64,000 nt of DNA from Acidobacteriota bacterium (GCA_029861955.1 JAOTYK010000004.1:1-64000), one strand, 5' to 3'. Counted from the stretch's first letter, positions 1 to 9,315 are shown. A program made the numbers and translations. Notes: generated by a model not told the origin, from the letters alone.

Positions 1-2
1 AG

Positions 3-1664
3 ATCGTCCTGGTCGGTGGCCTGCTGTTGCTGATCTTCCGATTCCTGGCCCAGGTGTTTCCGACGACCCTTCCCCTCTCGCCCATCGCGCTGCGTTGGAT
101 CGCAAAGCCCAACGCCCCGCGGGCGCTCCTCGCGACATTGTTTGTATTGACGTTGCTGGGTGGCGCGTGGATCTCGGCGACGGGGCTGGGATCGGTGCCG
201 CACGTCAACGACGAGGCGGCCTACCTGTTCCAGGCCAAGATCTTCGCGGAGGGCAAGCTCGCCGCCGACGTCCCCGCCGATGCTGAATTCTTTGCGCACG
301 AACATGTATTGCAGTCCGAGGGACGCTGGTTCTCGAAATACCCACCGTTGTTCTCACTGCTGATGGTGCCGTGGGTCTGGATCGGCGTGCCGTGGATGAC
401 CAACCCGCTCCTCGCGGCGCTGACCGGCTTCCTGATCTTCAAGATCACCCAACTACTGACGGACTGGCGTTGGGGTGTGGTCGCCTGGCTGCTGGCGTTG
501 ACATCACCGTTCTTCATGATGATGGCCGGCTCGATGATGGCGCACATGACGGCGGCATTCCTGATTACCGCATCGATCTACTTCACGTTGCGTGGGCTTC
601 GTGACGATGAGACTCGATGGGCGATTCTTGCGGGGCTCTGCCTCGGCGCCGCGATACTGGCACGCCCCTACACCGCGCTCCTGGCGGTCAGCGCGCCGCT
701 GTTCCTCATCGCGACGCACGCCATCCATCGTGATCAGCTTCGAGCCGGTCTGCGATTCGCCCTCACCGTTGCGCTCTGTGTCGTGCCCTTCGTCGCCGCC
801 TATCTCGGCTGGAATCAGTTGAACGCACCTCCAGAATCGTCGGGACTCAATCTGTACACCGCGTACCACGCCAACGACATCGTCGGCTTCGGGCCGGACA
901 AGGGATCGGGCTGGTGGGTCTCCTGGGGCGACTGGGGCCACACACCGGCCAAGGGACTTCGGAGCGTGACCCGGTTCGTGGAGAATTCCTCCCATCACTT
1001 CCTGGGATGGCCCGGACGCTTCTCGTTGGGCCTGATCGTCGCCGCCTTTTTCTGGGGTCGCCGACGGGCGGTCTTCTGGGGGTTCATCGCCCTGACGGCC
1101 GCGCTCATGATCGGCCACTGGGCCTACTGGGCGGCGTTCCACACGGGTTACGGCGCCCGCTACTGGTTCTCGGCGGCACCGGTCCTGCTGGTCTTGTCGG
1201 CCATCGGCCTGCGCGAGGCCCTCGACCTGCGCTGCGTACCGTCGGACGTGCTGCCGCAACGGGTGGCCACCGGTCATCTGCTGGGCATCGCGCTGGTGGG
1301 CCTGTTTATCGCATCGAATTTCTCGAACTACTTCCCCACACAAATCCGCGAGCTAGCGGAGTACGGCGGCGTGACCAACCTGCTGAAACGAGAGATGCGG
1401 GAGCGGGAGATCGATCGTAGCCTGGTCTTCGTCTGGACCGAGGGAGTGATCTACAACGAGGGTTTCTTCCTCAACGATCCGTTCATGAAGGATGGGTCGA
1501 TCTTCGCCATCGACCTGGGAGAACGAAACGCCGAACTCCTGCGACGCTACCCCGATCGACCGGCCTACCGTTGGACGCGCGGGCGTCAACTCATCCCACT
1601 GCGCGGAGTCCCAGGCTCACCGGCGGTTGCCGAGAGCCGTCCCGACACGATGGACCTTCATTAG
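3..1664 (+). CDS. GT-C family membrane glycosyltransferase (5' partial)
   Basis: Polytopic membrane protein of at least 545 residues. The frame stays open to the left edge (IVLVGGLLLL precedes the first candidate TTG at 27), so the true start lies outside the window. A periplasmic loop after the first clear membrane segment carries the acidic motif NDEAAYLFQAKIF, and about ten hydrophobic segments follow. This is the layout of the ArnT/PMT type (GT39/GT83-like), which moves sugars from polyprenyl-phosphate donors on the outer face of the inner membrane. The C-terminal soluble part is short and ends TMDLH. Its last 48 bases overlap the 3' end of pyk on the other strand. The acceptor cannot be told from sequence. 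Confidence 0.75.
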   Translation: MVLVGGLLLLIFRFLAQVFPTTLPLSPIALRWIAKPNAPRALLATLFVLTLLGGAWISATGLGSVPHVNDEAAYLFQAKIFAEGKLAADVPADAEFFAHEHVLQSEGRWFSKYPPLFSLLMVPWVWIGVPWMTNPLLAALTGFLIFKITQLLTDWRWGVVAWLLALTSPFFMMMAGSMMAHMTAAFLITASIYFTLRGLRDDETRWAILAGLCLGAAILARPYTALLAVSAPLFLIATHAIHRDQLRAGLRFALTVALCVVPFVAAYLGWNQLNAPPESSGLNLYTAYHANDIVGFGPDKGSGWWVSWGDWGHTPAKGLRSVTRFVENSSHHFLGWPGRFSLGLIVAAFFWGRRRAVFWGFIALTAALMIGHWAYWAAFHTGYGARYWFSAAPVLLVLSAIGLREALDLRCVPSDVLPQRVATGHLLGIALVGLFIASNFSNYFPTQIRELAEYGGVTNLLKREMREREIDRSLVFVWTEGVIYNEGFFLNDPFMKDGSIFAIDLGERNAELLRRYPDRPAYRWTRGRQLIPLRGVPGSPAVAESRPDTMDLH

Positions 1665-3047
1665 GTTCGTGGTCCCCGTGACTCCGATCGGTGAGCCCGA
1701 GAGGACGACGACGATGTCGCCCGGCTGCACCCACTCCTGCTCCAGCAGCACATCGTCCAGCGCCGCCATCAATGCCTCGATGGATCGAAGGTTGGGCAAC
1801 TTCCTTGGCTCGATGCCCCAATGGACCCGAAGCTGTCGACAGACCTTTCTGGATGGACTGAACGCCAGGATCGGCGTGCTGGGTCGGAAGCGAGCGGCCT
1901 GCATGGCACTGAAACCACTCTGCGTGAAGACGACGATGTGCGACGCGCGCACGTCATAGGCCGCACGACAGCCGGCCCGCGCTACCGTCAATGCCACCGA
2001 CAGGTCCCCGCTGGGACGACCGGCCACATGCATGCGTCCCGTCCCCTCGGCCTGAAGAATGATGCTGTCCATCATCGTGACCGCGTCTGTGGGAAAGTCG
2101 CCGGCGGCGGTCTCGGCGGTCAGTAGCAGGCTGCTGCTGCCGTCGAGGACCGCGTTGGCCACATCGCTGGCCTCGGCCCGGGTCGGTCGTGGCGAATGCC
2201 GCATCGATTCCAACATCTGTGTGGCGGTCATCACCGGCTTGCCGGCGGCGTTGGCCCGTTCGATGATCTGCTTCTGCAGGATCGGCACCCGCTCGGGTGG
2301 CAACTCCACACCGAGATCGCCACGGGCCACCAGGATGCCGTCCGATGCTTCCAGGATGTCGCCCAGCTGATCGACGGCCTCCGGGCGTTCGATCTTGGCC
2401 AGCAACGGCAGATCGCTTCCGACGCGCTGGAGTTGCTTTCTGGCGGTCCTCAGGTCATCGGCGCTACGCACGAACGAGATCGCCAACCAGTCGGCACCGA
2501 TTTCGACGGCGGTGCGAAGGTCGTGACGATCCTTGCGGGTGAGCGTGGGGACCGACAGCTGACAGCCCGGGAGATTGATCCCCTTATTGTCGCTGATCGT
2601 CCCACCGCGTGCGACTTCACAACGGACCACATCGCCCTTGACGGAGATGACACGGAGATCGATCTTGCCGTCGTCGATGAGGATGCGGTCCTTGGGACGC
2701 ACGTCGCTGCTGAGCGCGGCATAGGAGACCGGAATCGATCCCGCCGGCGCTCGCTTGCGACCCGCCAAGACCTCGACCCGTTCGCCATCGACCAACTCGA
2801 GGCTTCCGCCGTTCAGCGTGCCGACCCGAAACCGCGGCCCCTGCAGATCCGCCACCAGCGCCAGGTCCGTCCCCAGCTTGCGACTGACGGTTCGCAACCG
2901 CGAGGCCCGCTTCCGATGATCGTCGGGGGTCCCGTGAGAGAAGTTGAGGCGGGCGATATCCATCCCACTCTCGATCATCTCCCCCAGGACCTTGCGACTG
3001 TCGCAGGCCGGGCCCAGGGTGGCGGCAATCTTGGCTCTACGGGCCAT
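1617..3047 (-). CDS. pyk: Pyruvate kinase
   Basis: Converts phosphoenolpyruvate and ADP to pyruvate and ATP, the last step of glycolysis, in the cytoplasm. The protein of 476 residues begins MARRAKIAATLGP and has the substrate motif ARLNFSHG (about 32-39), the active-site lysine stretch LAKIERPEA, ARGDLGVELP, and the MTATQMLESM helix typical of the family. The C-terminal allosteric domain is present, so length is normal. The frame extends 37 codons further upstream, but that stretch has no family similarity. The ATG at 3047 has GGAG eight bases before it, so I take it as the start. It stands alone, converging with the upstream glycosyltransferase and diverging from the CPBP protease. Confidence 0.96.
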   Translation of the reverse strand: MARRAKIAATLGPACDSRKVLGEMIESGMDIARLNFSHGTPDDHRKRASRLRTVSRKLGTDLALVADLQGPRFRVGTLNGGSLELVDGERVEVLAGRKRAPAGSIPVSYAALSSDVRPKDRILIDDGKIDLRVISVKGDVVRCEVARGGTISDNKGINLPGCQLSVPTLTRKDRHDLRTAVEIGADWLAISFVRSADDLRTARKQLQRVGSDLPLLAKIERPEAVDQLGDILEASDGILVARGDLGVELPPERVPILQKQIIERANAAGKPVMTATQMLESMRHSPRPTRAEASDVANAVLDGSSSLLLTAETAAGDFPTDAVTMMDSIILQAEGTGRMHVAGRPSGDLSVALTVARAGCRAAYDVRASHIVVFTQSGFSAMQAARFRPSTPILAFSPSRKVCRQLRVHWGIEPRKLPNLRSIEALMAALDDVLLEQEWVQPGDIVVVLSGSPIGVTGTTNLMKVHRVGTALGNRR

Positions 3048-3173
3048 GAACACTCCGTATTCCCCGGATCTTGGCCTGACGGTGTTTTCCGGAAAGGAAA
3101 AGGGTGGCACCACGGGCGCGGGGAGCGTTGGATATAGTAACGGACCGGACCCGTTCATAGTGTCGGAGAGATC

Positions 3174-4214
3174 GTGAGAATCCCCACGGGGCTAGCCTGG
3201 CTGATGGTCGTCATGACCCTGGCCACCGCTAGCCTGCTGCGCCAGTATAACGCGGGCACCCCCGAGTCGCCTTACGTGCCGCCAATCGTCGGCAGCCTGC
3301 TCTTCGCCGCTATCTTTGTCCTGCTCCTGGTGACCGCCCGTGAACGGCAACGGGGTGCCGTGCCCGGCCCCGGGCTTCGACTCGGAACGATTACACCGCT
3401 GCTGTTGATGCTGCTGGTCGAGAAGTGGCTCTCGCTCTACGCCTACGGCTGGTTCTTTTCTCTATTCCCATCCAGAGGCGGCTCGATCCTCCTGGACGAT
3501 GCCCGCTATCGTGCGTTCGCCGGCATCGCTCTCATCGGCGTCTGCCTGCTCGTGGCAGCCTTCTCCGTTCCGACCGCGCGCAAGGTGATGCGTCGTGCTC
3601 GCCCGGCCCGTTTCCTGCGGGCGGCGGGTGGCACCGGTGCGGTCATCCTGGCCACCTACTTCAGCCTCTACGTGCTGGCCTCCTTGAGAGGAGCGCGATT
3701 CGAGCTTAGCTGGCCTGAACCCAGCGAGTGGTTGATCTGGGCGCTGGTCGGCCAGGCCCTTCTGGCATTCGGTGAAGAGGCGTACTACCGCGGACTGTTG
3801 ATGGGCGAGCTGGAGCGGTTGGCGCCTCGACTACGACTGTCGACCCCACCCGCGCGACGTTGGTTTGCACTGCTGGCCACGTCGCTTCTGTTCGGTGTCG
3901 AACATATCCTCCTGCAACCGCCATGGACCTCGACGATCCGACAGCTGCTGTTCACGGTCTGCCTGGGGGTGCTGTTCGGCCTGATCGTGATGATCTCGGC
4001 GAACCTGCATTTCTCTGCGGGGATTCACGCGTGGATCAACTGGCTCTTGCTGGGCGCCGCGCCACACTTCGTTGGCAGCGACGGACAACCGGCCCTGCCA
4101 CCCGGTGCTTACATCGCGGTCATGCTGGTGTTCGCTTTCTTCGTCGCCTACGTGTTGCGCCGCCGGAGGGCCCACTACACCTCGTCGGTGGCACCGGTGT
4201 CGGCCGTTCGCTGA
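3174..4214 (+). CDS. CPBP family intramembrane metalloprotease
   Basis: Membrane protein of 346 residues with about eight hydrophobic segments. It carries the three motifs of the CPBP (CAAX protease and bacteriocin-processing, Rce1-like) family: EEAYYRG at 201-207, FGVEH with His244, and HAWINWLL with His285. These residues form the metal-binding active site inside the membrane. Bacterial members process or inactivate peptides and membrane proteins, but the substrate here is unknown. The start is GTG with GGAGAG upstream. The last 40 bases overlap the 3' end of the convergent PAS protein gene. No partner gene nearby suggests a substrate. Confidence 0.85.
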   Translation: MRIPTGLAWLMVVMTLATASLLRQYNAGTPESPYVPPIVGSLLFAAIFVLLLVTARERQRGAVPGPGLRLGTITPLLLMLLVEKWLSLYAYGWFFSLFPSRGGSILLDDARYRAFAGIALIGVCLLVAAFSVPTARKVMRRARPARFLRAAGGTGAVILATYFSLYVLASLRGARFELSWPEPSEWLIWALVGQALLAFGEEAYYRGLLMGELERLAPRLRLSTPPARRWFALLATSLLFGVEHILLQPPWTSTIRQLLFTVCLGVLFGLIVMISANLHFSAGIHAWINWLLLGAAPHFVGSDGQPALPPGAYIAVMLVFAFFVAYVLRRRRAHYTSSVAPVSAVR

Positions 4215-5119
4215 CGGGTCTGTTCGCGAAGCACGCGGACACGGAAGGCCAACTCACGGATATCATCCGCGATGCGTCTCGCGGACTCCTCGACGATCCG
4301 GACACCCTTGACGGCGGGCTCCGGGAGGTCCTTGCGGACCGCGAGGATCTGCGCCCGACCCAGAAGAGGCGTCAGCGGGTTGTTGATCCGGTGACAGATC
4401 ATGCCCAGTTCATCGAGTTCGGATCCAACCTGTCGCATCCAGGTCGTGTCGCCAATCGGTAACCGTCGCATCCAGACGACTTCTCCAACGCCCGGAAGGT
4501 TTCTCCGGTTAATCTCGACGTGAAGCTCGGCGGGCTGGGCGATGGCGACGCCACCGTCATTCACGCCCGCGGTGTCATCGATATCGACCGTCAGAACCGC
4601 GACGCCCGTCTGACCGGGAAGAACCTCGCCGACGAATTTCTCGACCGGCTGCCCCAGGAGATCGTCGGGAGAGATCGCGACCCATTCGGCGAAGCGTGAG
4701 TTGCAATTCTTGACGGTTCGATCTTCGGCGATTACGAGGATCGCCACGTCCAACACGTGCAGGACACCCTCGAGATCGGAGCGGAGCTCTTGCTCCCGGC
4801 GCCACGATCGCTGAAGTTCCATGTTCAGACGCTGCTGTTCCTCGGCCCAACCCCTCAGCTTGGAGACGGCCGCCGACTTCTCCATGAGTGCCGACATCTG
4901 CCGCGAGAGCATCGCAATCGCACGGAGCCGCCTGCGATCCTCCTCCGACGGCGGACCGGTGCGCTCGTCGAGCACGTCGGCGGAGAGCTCTTCGAGACGC
5001 TGCTCGAACTCTACCAGGACACGATCCAACATCGCGTCGGAGTCATGACTGCAACGGATCAACTCGAGACTGATCTCGTCGTTGCGACACATCCAATCGT
5101 CTGTCTTCCGATCGCTCAA
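4175..5119 (-). CDS. PAS protein with histidine-kinase-like H-box but no ATPase domain
   Basis: A cytoplasmic protein of 314 residues. The first 115 residues are helical and charged, probably coiled coil (about 65-118). A PAS fold follows (about 118-220, with VLDVAILVIAEDRTV at its start). Near the C-terminus is an H-box, ICHRINNPLTPLLG, with His243, very like the HELNNPL phospho-acceptor helix of histidine kinases. The protein stops about 70 residues later, after one further helix, so there is no catalytic ATP-binding domain. It is the last gene of the signalling island, 13 bases after the GTPase-kinase. It may be a phosphotransfer or dimerisation partner of that kinase. That role is inference; a decayed kinase is the alternative. 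Confidence 0.7.
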   Translation of the reverse strand: MSDRKTDDWMCRNDEISLELIRCSHDSDAMLDRVLVEFEQRLEELSADVLDERTGPPSEEDRRRLRAIAMLSRQMSALMEKSAAVSKLRGWAEEQQRLNMELQRSWRREQELRSDLEGVLHVLDVAILVIAEDRTVKNCNSRFAEWVAISPDDLLGQPVEKFVGEVLPGQTGVAVLTVDIDDTAGVNDGGVAIAQPAELHVEINRRNLPGVGEVVWMRRLPIGDTTWMRQVGSELDELGMICHRINNPLTPLLGRAQILAVRKDLPEPAVKGVRIVEESARRIADDIRELAFRVRVLREQTRQRTADTGATDEV

Positions 5120-5132
5120 GCTCGTCCTTCCG

Positions 5133-7214
5133 CTAGCCCAGTTCCCCGGCCATCACCTCGGACTGGATTCTTTCCAGCGGCAATACCGCCGAGAACTCGC
5201 TGCCCCCTCCCGATCTAGGCTGGAACGTCAACTCGCCGCCGTATCGCTTCAGGATCTGACGGGTCTCGTACAGACCTATTCCCATGCCATCGGGTTTCTC
5301 CGTGAGAATCTCGCCACCCTGCTCGAAGGGCTGGAAGAGACGTTCCAGTTGCGAGAGTTCGATACCGGGACCGTGATCACAGACGTGGATGCTCAACTGA
5401 TCCGGACCCATGTCGGTTCGTACCTCGACGCCACCGTTATCCGGTGAGAACTTCAGCGCGTTGTCGATCAGGTTGCCGATGGCCCGTGCACAGGCGGCCG
5501 TGTCGAGGCTAAGCGGAAACTCCGGATGCTCGGTCTGGATCTGGAGTCTGTCGCCCTCCATCCCGGAGGCCGCACGCTCGAGCAACTGTTGAACCGTACA
5601 TGTTTCACAATCTGCGCGTTCGGAATCGCGATCGATGGTCGCGATCTGAAAGAGTCGATCGATATGTGTCTGGAGCGTCTCGCCGGACTCGACGATCGAA
5701 CGGAACATCTCGGCTCGTTGCGCCGCGTTGGTTCGGTAGTCTCGCAGAAAGGTCGCCGAGGTCAACATCGCCGTCAACGGAGTCTTCATCTCGTGAGAGA
5801 GGTTGTCCAGGAATCGATCCTTCAGACTATCGAGGCTCTTCAGCTCCTGACACGCCTGCCGCAATTCGGCGGTGCGATCCTGAACCTCGACCTCCAGGTT
5901 GTCGCGCTGCGCCTCGATCTGTTCGTACAGCTCCGAGCGTTCGATGGCGACGGCCAGGTGGGCACCGATCGTTGCGAGAAATCTTGTGTCGGTGGGATCG
6001 AAGGCACCGTCGGGACGTTTCGCCGAGGCCACCAGGAGATGATTCTCGTCATCCCCCACCGGAACCGCCAACAGTGCACGGATGTCCGCGAGCGGTTTCT
6101 CTTCCGCCAGCTCGGCGGACTCCTCGGTGAGATCGTCCAGCACCGCGGGGCGACCGGTCTTGACCAGTCGCGCCATCAGCTCCTTCCCGCGTGACGAGCG
6201 ATGGAAGGGCTCCGACTCCACGCCGACCACATCGACGACTCGGGTGCCGGTCTCGTCATCGGGGACCACCAGGGCCACGTGATGGCAGACCATGACTTCG
6301 CGGACAGTCTTGAGTGTCTTGGAGATCAGCGTCTCCCGTGAGAATTCAACTGCGGAGGACCTCTGAAGCTCACCGAGCAGCCGCAGGGCCTCGGCCTCGC
6401 GCTCGAGGCGGGTCGCCCGTCCGGACTCTTGCGTCAGCTGCTCGCCCAGTTCGACGCTTGCCTGGACGGAACTCTGAAGCAAGTCGTCCTGCGGCACGAC
6501 GACGGGGCTCTCGGAGGGTGCCGGCGTCTGATCGCCGGCCTGTTCGACCCGTGCGGTGTGCGGTGCAAACGCGCGACGGATGTGTTCCTCCATGTCGCCC
6601 GTCTCCATCGCCTTGCGCGTCTTGGGTTCGGCCTTTTCGACCAATCGGGCCAGCATCTGTGTGCAGGCATCGACGAAGGTCTCGAGGACCCCCTGCCCCG
6701 TGATGGCGACGGCGGGGTACCCGCTCTCGGCGGCAAGCCCGAGACGATGGGAAAGGTTCGCGACGCTGATCGCGCCCTCGACATCCTGTTTATTGAACTG
6801 GTGCAGCACCGGGACGACCTTCGGGTCGAGTCCCTTGGCCCGCATGTTCAGCCGTAGGTTCTGTAGGCTCCAGCGATTCTGTTCCTCGCGATCGGGGCTG
6901 GAGTCTGCGACGAAGATGACAGCGTCGGCACCGGATAGCACCACCTGGCGTGTCGCGTCGTAACGGACCTGGCCTGGTACGGTGTAGACCTTCAGGGCGA
7001 CGCGATAACCCAGCACGTTGCCGAGATCAAAGGGCAATAGATCGAAGAACAGCGTGCGGTCGTCTGCCGTCTTGACCGAGACCAGCTTCTCCTTCTGTTT
7101 CGGATCCAGGATGCGGTGGAGCGACTCCAGGTTGGTGGTCTTACCGCCGTACGCAGGCCCGTAGTACACCACCTTGGCGTACAACGTCTTGTCGGTAAGA
7201 CTCCACTGGGCCAT
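5133..7214 (-). CDS. MglA-like small GTPase fused to GAF and histidine kinase
   Basis: A 693-residue fusion. Residues 1-195 are a complete MglA-like Ras-family GTPase: P-loop GPAYGGKTT (19-27), TVPGQ in the switch region (78-82) and the base-recognition motif NKQD (141-144). A proline-rich linker (about 225-245) and coiled coil lead to a GAF domain (about 280-425). A histidine kinase core follows, with H-box NLSHEMKTPLT (His474), N-box NLIDNALKFS, G1 box CDHGPGIE and G2 box DGMGIGLYETRQ. MglA proteins set polarity in gliding bacteria as separate proteins with an MglB GAP. No MglB-like roadblock gene is here. I infer that nucleotide state or a GAF ligand gates kinase activity toward the neighbouring response regulator. 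Confidence 0.88.
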   Translation of the reverse strand: MAQWSLTDKTLYAKVVYYGPAYGGKTTNLESLHRILDPKQKEKLVSVKTADDRTLFFDLLPFDLGNVLGYRVALKVYTVPGQVRYDATRQVVLSGADAVIFVADSSPDREEQNRWSLQNLRLNMRAKGLDPKVVPVLHQFNKQDVEGAISVANLSHRLGLAAESGYPAVAITGQGVLETFVDACTQMLARLVEKAEPKTRKAMETGDMEEHIRRAFAPHTARVEQAGDQTPAPSESPVVVPQDDLLQSSVQASVELGEQLTQESGRATRLEREAEALRLLGELQRSSAVEFSRETLISKTLKTVREVMVCHHVALVVPDDETGTRVVDVVGVESEPFHRSSRGKELMARLVKTGRPAVLDDLTEESAELAEEKPLADIRALLAVPVGDDENHLLVASAKRPDGAFDPTDTRFLATIGAHLAVAIERSELYEQIEAQRDNLEVEVQDRTAELRQACQELKSLDSLKDRFLDNLSHEMKTPLTAMLTSATFLRDYRTNAAQRAEMFRSIVESGETLQTHIDRLFQIATIDRDSERADCETCTVQQLLERAASGMEGDRLQIQTEHPEFPLSLDTAACARAIGNLIDNALKFSPDNGGVEVRTDMGPDQLSIHVCDHGPGIELSQLERLFQPFEQGGEILTEKPDGMGIGLYETRQILKRYGGELTFQPRSGGGSEFSAVLPLERIQSEVMAGELG

Positions 7215-7238
7215 GATTCGCAGCTCCCCTCGGCGCGA

Positions 7239-7439
7239 TCAGTTCTTGGAGAGGAGCGGGGCGACGCGCGCCACCAACTCGGCTGCGGTGATCCAGCGCA
7301 CCGTCATCGGCGAGCGTGGATCCTCGTGTCCGTCTCGCGAACAGTCGGCACAGACGGCCGCGATCCGGTGATCGATCTCGGTCTTGGTGAGCACCCGCGG
7401 CTCAATCTCGGCTACGGAACCATTCCTTCGATGACTCAT
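7239..7439 (-). CDS. Small conserved-looking protein with CxxC motif
   Basis: A 66-residue protein whose ATG overlaps the stop of the upstream response regulator gene (ATGA), so it is probably translationally coupled. It lies 24 bases before the GTPase-kinase gene. It contains KTEIDHRIAAVCADCSRDGH, a CxxC with a nearby His, then a helical tail (WITAAELVARVAPLLSKN). The Cys/His cluster could bind zinc or be redox active. No family is recognised. Its position inside the island suggests a small regulator or adaptor, which is inference only. Confidence 0.6.
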   Translation of the reverse strand: MSHRRNGSVAEIEPRVLTKTEIDHRIAAVCADCSRDGHEDPRSPMTVRWITAAELVARVAPLLSKN

Positions 7440-7849
7440 ACCGTTCTCCCCTGTTTCCCTTGTTCGGCTAACGCCGCCTCGTCCAGAAGTTCCCTGACCC
7501 GTCCGATCAATTCCGATGGCGAGTAGGGTTTTGTCATGAAGTCCGCGGCCCCCAGCTCGATGCCTCGTCGTTGATCGTTCTCGCGACCGCGAGCCGAGAG
7601 CAGGATCACCGGGATATCTCGAAGCTCCGCGTCCGATTTCAACACTTCGCAAACCTCAAAGCCGTCTCTCTTCGGCATCATCACGTCCAGGATGATCAGG
7701 TCCGGGCGGTGCTTCTTCACTTGCTCGAGGCATTCGTCGCCATCGCAGGCAATGCGCGCCTCGAACCCCTCCTGCTCGAGGATGTACTCGAGAGGTTTGC
7801 GGATGAAGGCATCGTCGTCGACGACGAGAATCGTCTGCAGCTTGCTCAT
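7436..7849 (-). CDS. Single-domain response regulator (CheY-like)
   Basis: A 137-residue receiver domain with no output domain. The acidic pocket is DDD at 11-13, the phospho-acceptor is Asp55 in LIILDVMMP, and the switch and lysine motifs are VILLSARG and TKPYSP. A short charged tail follows. Its ATG overlaps the stop of the SpoIIE phosphatase gene (ATGA), and its stop overlaps the next small gene. It is the obvious phosphorylation target for the GTPase-histidine kinase encoded just downstream. How the signal reaches the phosphatase is not visible. Confidence 0.92.
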   Translation of the reverse strand: MSKLQTILVVDDDAFIRKPLEYILEQEGFEARIACDGDECLEQVKKHRPDLIILDVMMPKRDGFEVCEVLKSDAELRDIPVILLSARGRENDQRRGIELGAADFMTKPYSPSELIGRVRELLDEAALAEQGKQGRTV

Positions 7850-9315
7850 GACGCGGCCCCCCCGTCGTGACCGACGTATCGCATGGCGACCACGGTCTGG
7901 TCGTCGTGTACGGCGACACCCTTCGCAAACTCGCGAGTCGTCGCAATCAGTTGTTCGCAGAGATCCTTGAGTGGCGCGGCACGATGCTCCACAAGGAAGG
8001 ACTTCAGCCGTTCGCTTCCGTACATCTCGCCGGTCGGATCCCGGGTCTCGGTGATGCCGTCGGTGTAGAGCAGCAGCACGTCGCCGGGCTCCAGCGTTCT
8101 CTCGACGGATCCGTAGCCGATGCCGGGGACGATGCCCAGGGCCACGCCCCGGATCGCCAGCGGCTCGATCGATCCGTCGCCCCGGGAGATCAGCCCCGGA
8201 AGATGGCCGGCGTTCCCGAAGCTCAGTTTCCCGCTCTCTGGATCCAGTCGGGCGAGGGAGGCCGTGACGAACATGTCGTTCCGCGAGAAGCCCTCGGTGA
8301 GGTCGTCGTTGATCCTCCCCAGGGCGTCGGACAGCTTGGCGGTCCGTGTCGTCTCGATCTGCATGACACCCTTGGCCTCGGCCATGCAGAGACCGGCCGG
8401 GATGCCGTGTCCCGACACATCGGCGACGATCATGCCCAGCCGACCACCGATGTCGGTCCAGAATCCGTAGTAGTCCCCACCGATCAGATCGGCGGCGTGA
8501 CAGGTGCCGTACAACTCGACACCCTCGATCTGCGGTGCTCGTAGCGGCAGGAGGCTGCGATGGATCTGCCGTGCGATCTCGTCTTCACGACGCCTCGCCT
8601 CTTCCCGTCGTGCGGTTTCGGCCAGATGGTCGTTGCGGATGAACGCCGCCGCAAGGGTCGCGAGGGCCTGGAGGAGCTTGACGTCGCCGCTGCGAAATGG
8701 CTCGTCGCCCGTTCGACCGCGAAACAGCATGACGCCGGAGTGGCTCGGTTCGCTAAACGGCAGCGGCACACAAACGTGCAGCGGCTCCCCCGGTACGGAG
8801 AGCATCGGTCGCTCTTGATCGACACATTCGGTGACGACCGCCGGCGGGATGTCGGCACCCTCTTGCTCGATCGGGACCTTCGCCACGCGGCGGTACAGGT
8901 CGTCCTCACGGATCCACAATTCCGCATGTTCGGCGGCGAGACGATCCCGGGCCTCGTCCAATACCAGGACGGAGATCGCTCGTTCCCCGAACACATCCCC
9001 CAGCCGGTCGCAGATCCGGTAGACCAGGGTCGCCTCCTCGTAACGCTCCAGGATCTCGCCGGACAGGCTGGCGGACTCACGTTTGAGTCGCATCAACTCC
9101 GGGAGCCAGCGAGCGACCTGGCGACGGGCGCTGACGGATCCGCCACGGAGAAAGAAGCCGTCGGTGAGCTCCAGATCGCCCTCTTCCGACGTCTCGACGA
9201 CGGTCATCGTCGGATGACCGGCCCGCTCTAGACCCAGGGTCAGATCTCTGGCCCAACGCCGCCGTGCGGCGCAGGGGGGGACCCCGGGGCCACGCTCCAG
9301 AGTGGTCGACGACAC
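7846..9315 (-). CDS. GAF-SpoIIE type PP2C phosphatase
   Basis: A 489-residue soluble protein with a GAF-like middle region (about 105-245), a coiled linker rich in Arg and Glu, and a C-terminal SpoIIE/RsbU-type PP2C domain. Family signatures are QIHRSLLPLRAP, DLIGGDYYGFW, VADVSGHGIPAG with metal-binding aspartates, LLYTDGITETRD and HDDQTVVAMRY. Such phosphatases dephosphorylate STAS-domain anti-anti-sigma factors in partner-switching pathways. No STAS or RsbW-like kinase gene is next to it, so its substrate must lie elsewhere or be novel. It is the first gene of the island and is divergent from an ECF sigma gene. Confidence 0.88.
   Translation of the reverse strand: MSSTTLERGPGVPPCAARRRWARDLTLGLERAGHPTMTVVETSEEGDLELTDGFFLRGGSVSARRQVARWLPELMRLKRESASLSGEILERYEEATLVYRICDRLGDVFGERAISVLVLDEARDRLAAEHAELWIREDDLYRRVAKVPIEQEGADIPPAVVTECVDQERPMLSVPGEPLHVCVPLPFSEPSHSGVMLFRGRTGDEPFRSGDVKLLQALATLAAAFIRNDHLAETARREEARRREDEIARQIHRSLLPLRAPQIEGVELYGTCHAADLIGGDYYGFWTDIGGRLGMIVADVSGHGIPAGLCMAEAKGVMQIETTRTAKLSDALGRINDDLTEGFSRNDMFVTASLARLDPESGKLSFGNAGHLPGLISRGDGSIEPLAIRGVALGIVPGIGYGSVERTLEPGDVLLLYTDGITETRDPTGEMYGSERLKSFLVEHRAAPLKDLCEQLIATTREFAKGVAVHDDQTVVAMRYVGHDGGAAS

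Noticed and set aside
504-1343. A 279-codon minus-strand frame opposite the glycosyltransferase
   Set aside because: Arg/Gln/Asp-rich shadow of a membrane protein; no initiation signal.
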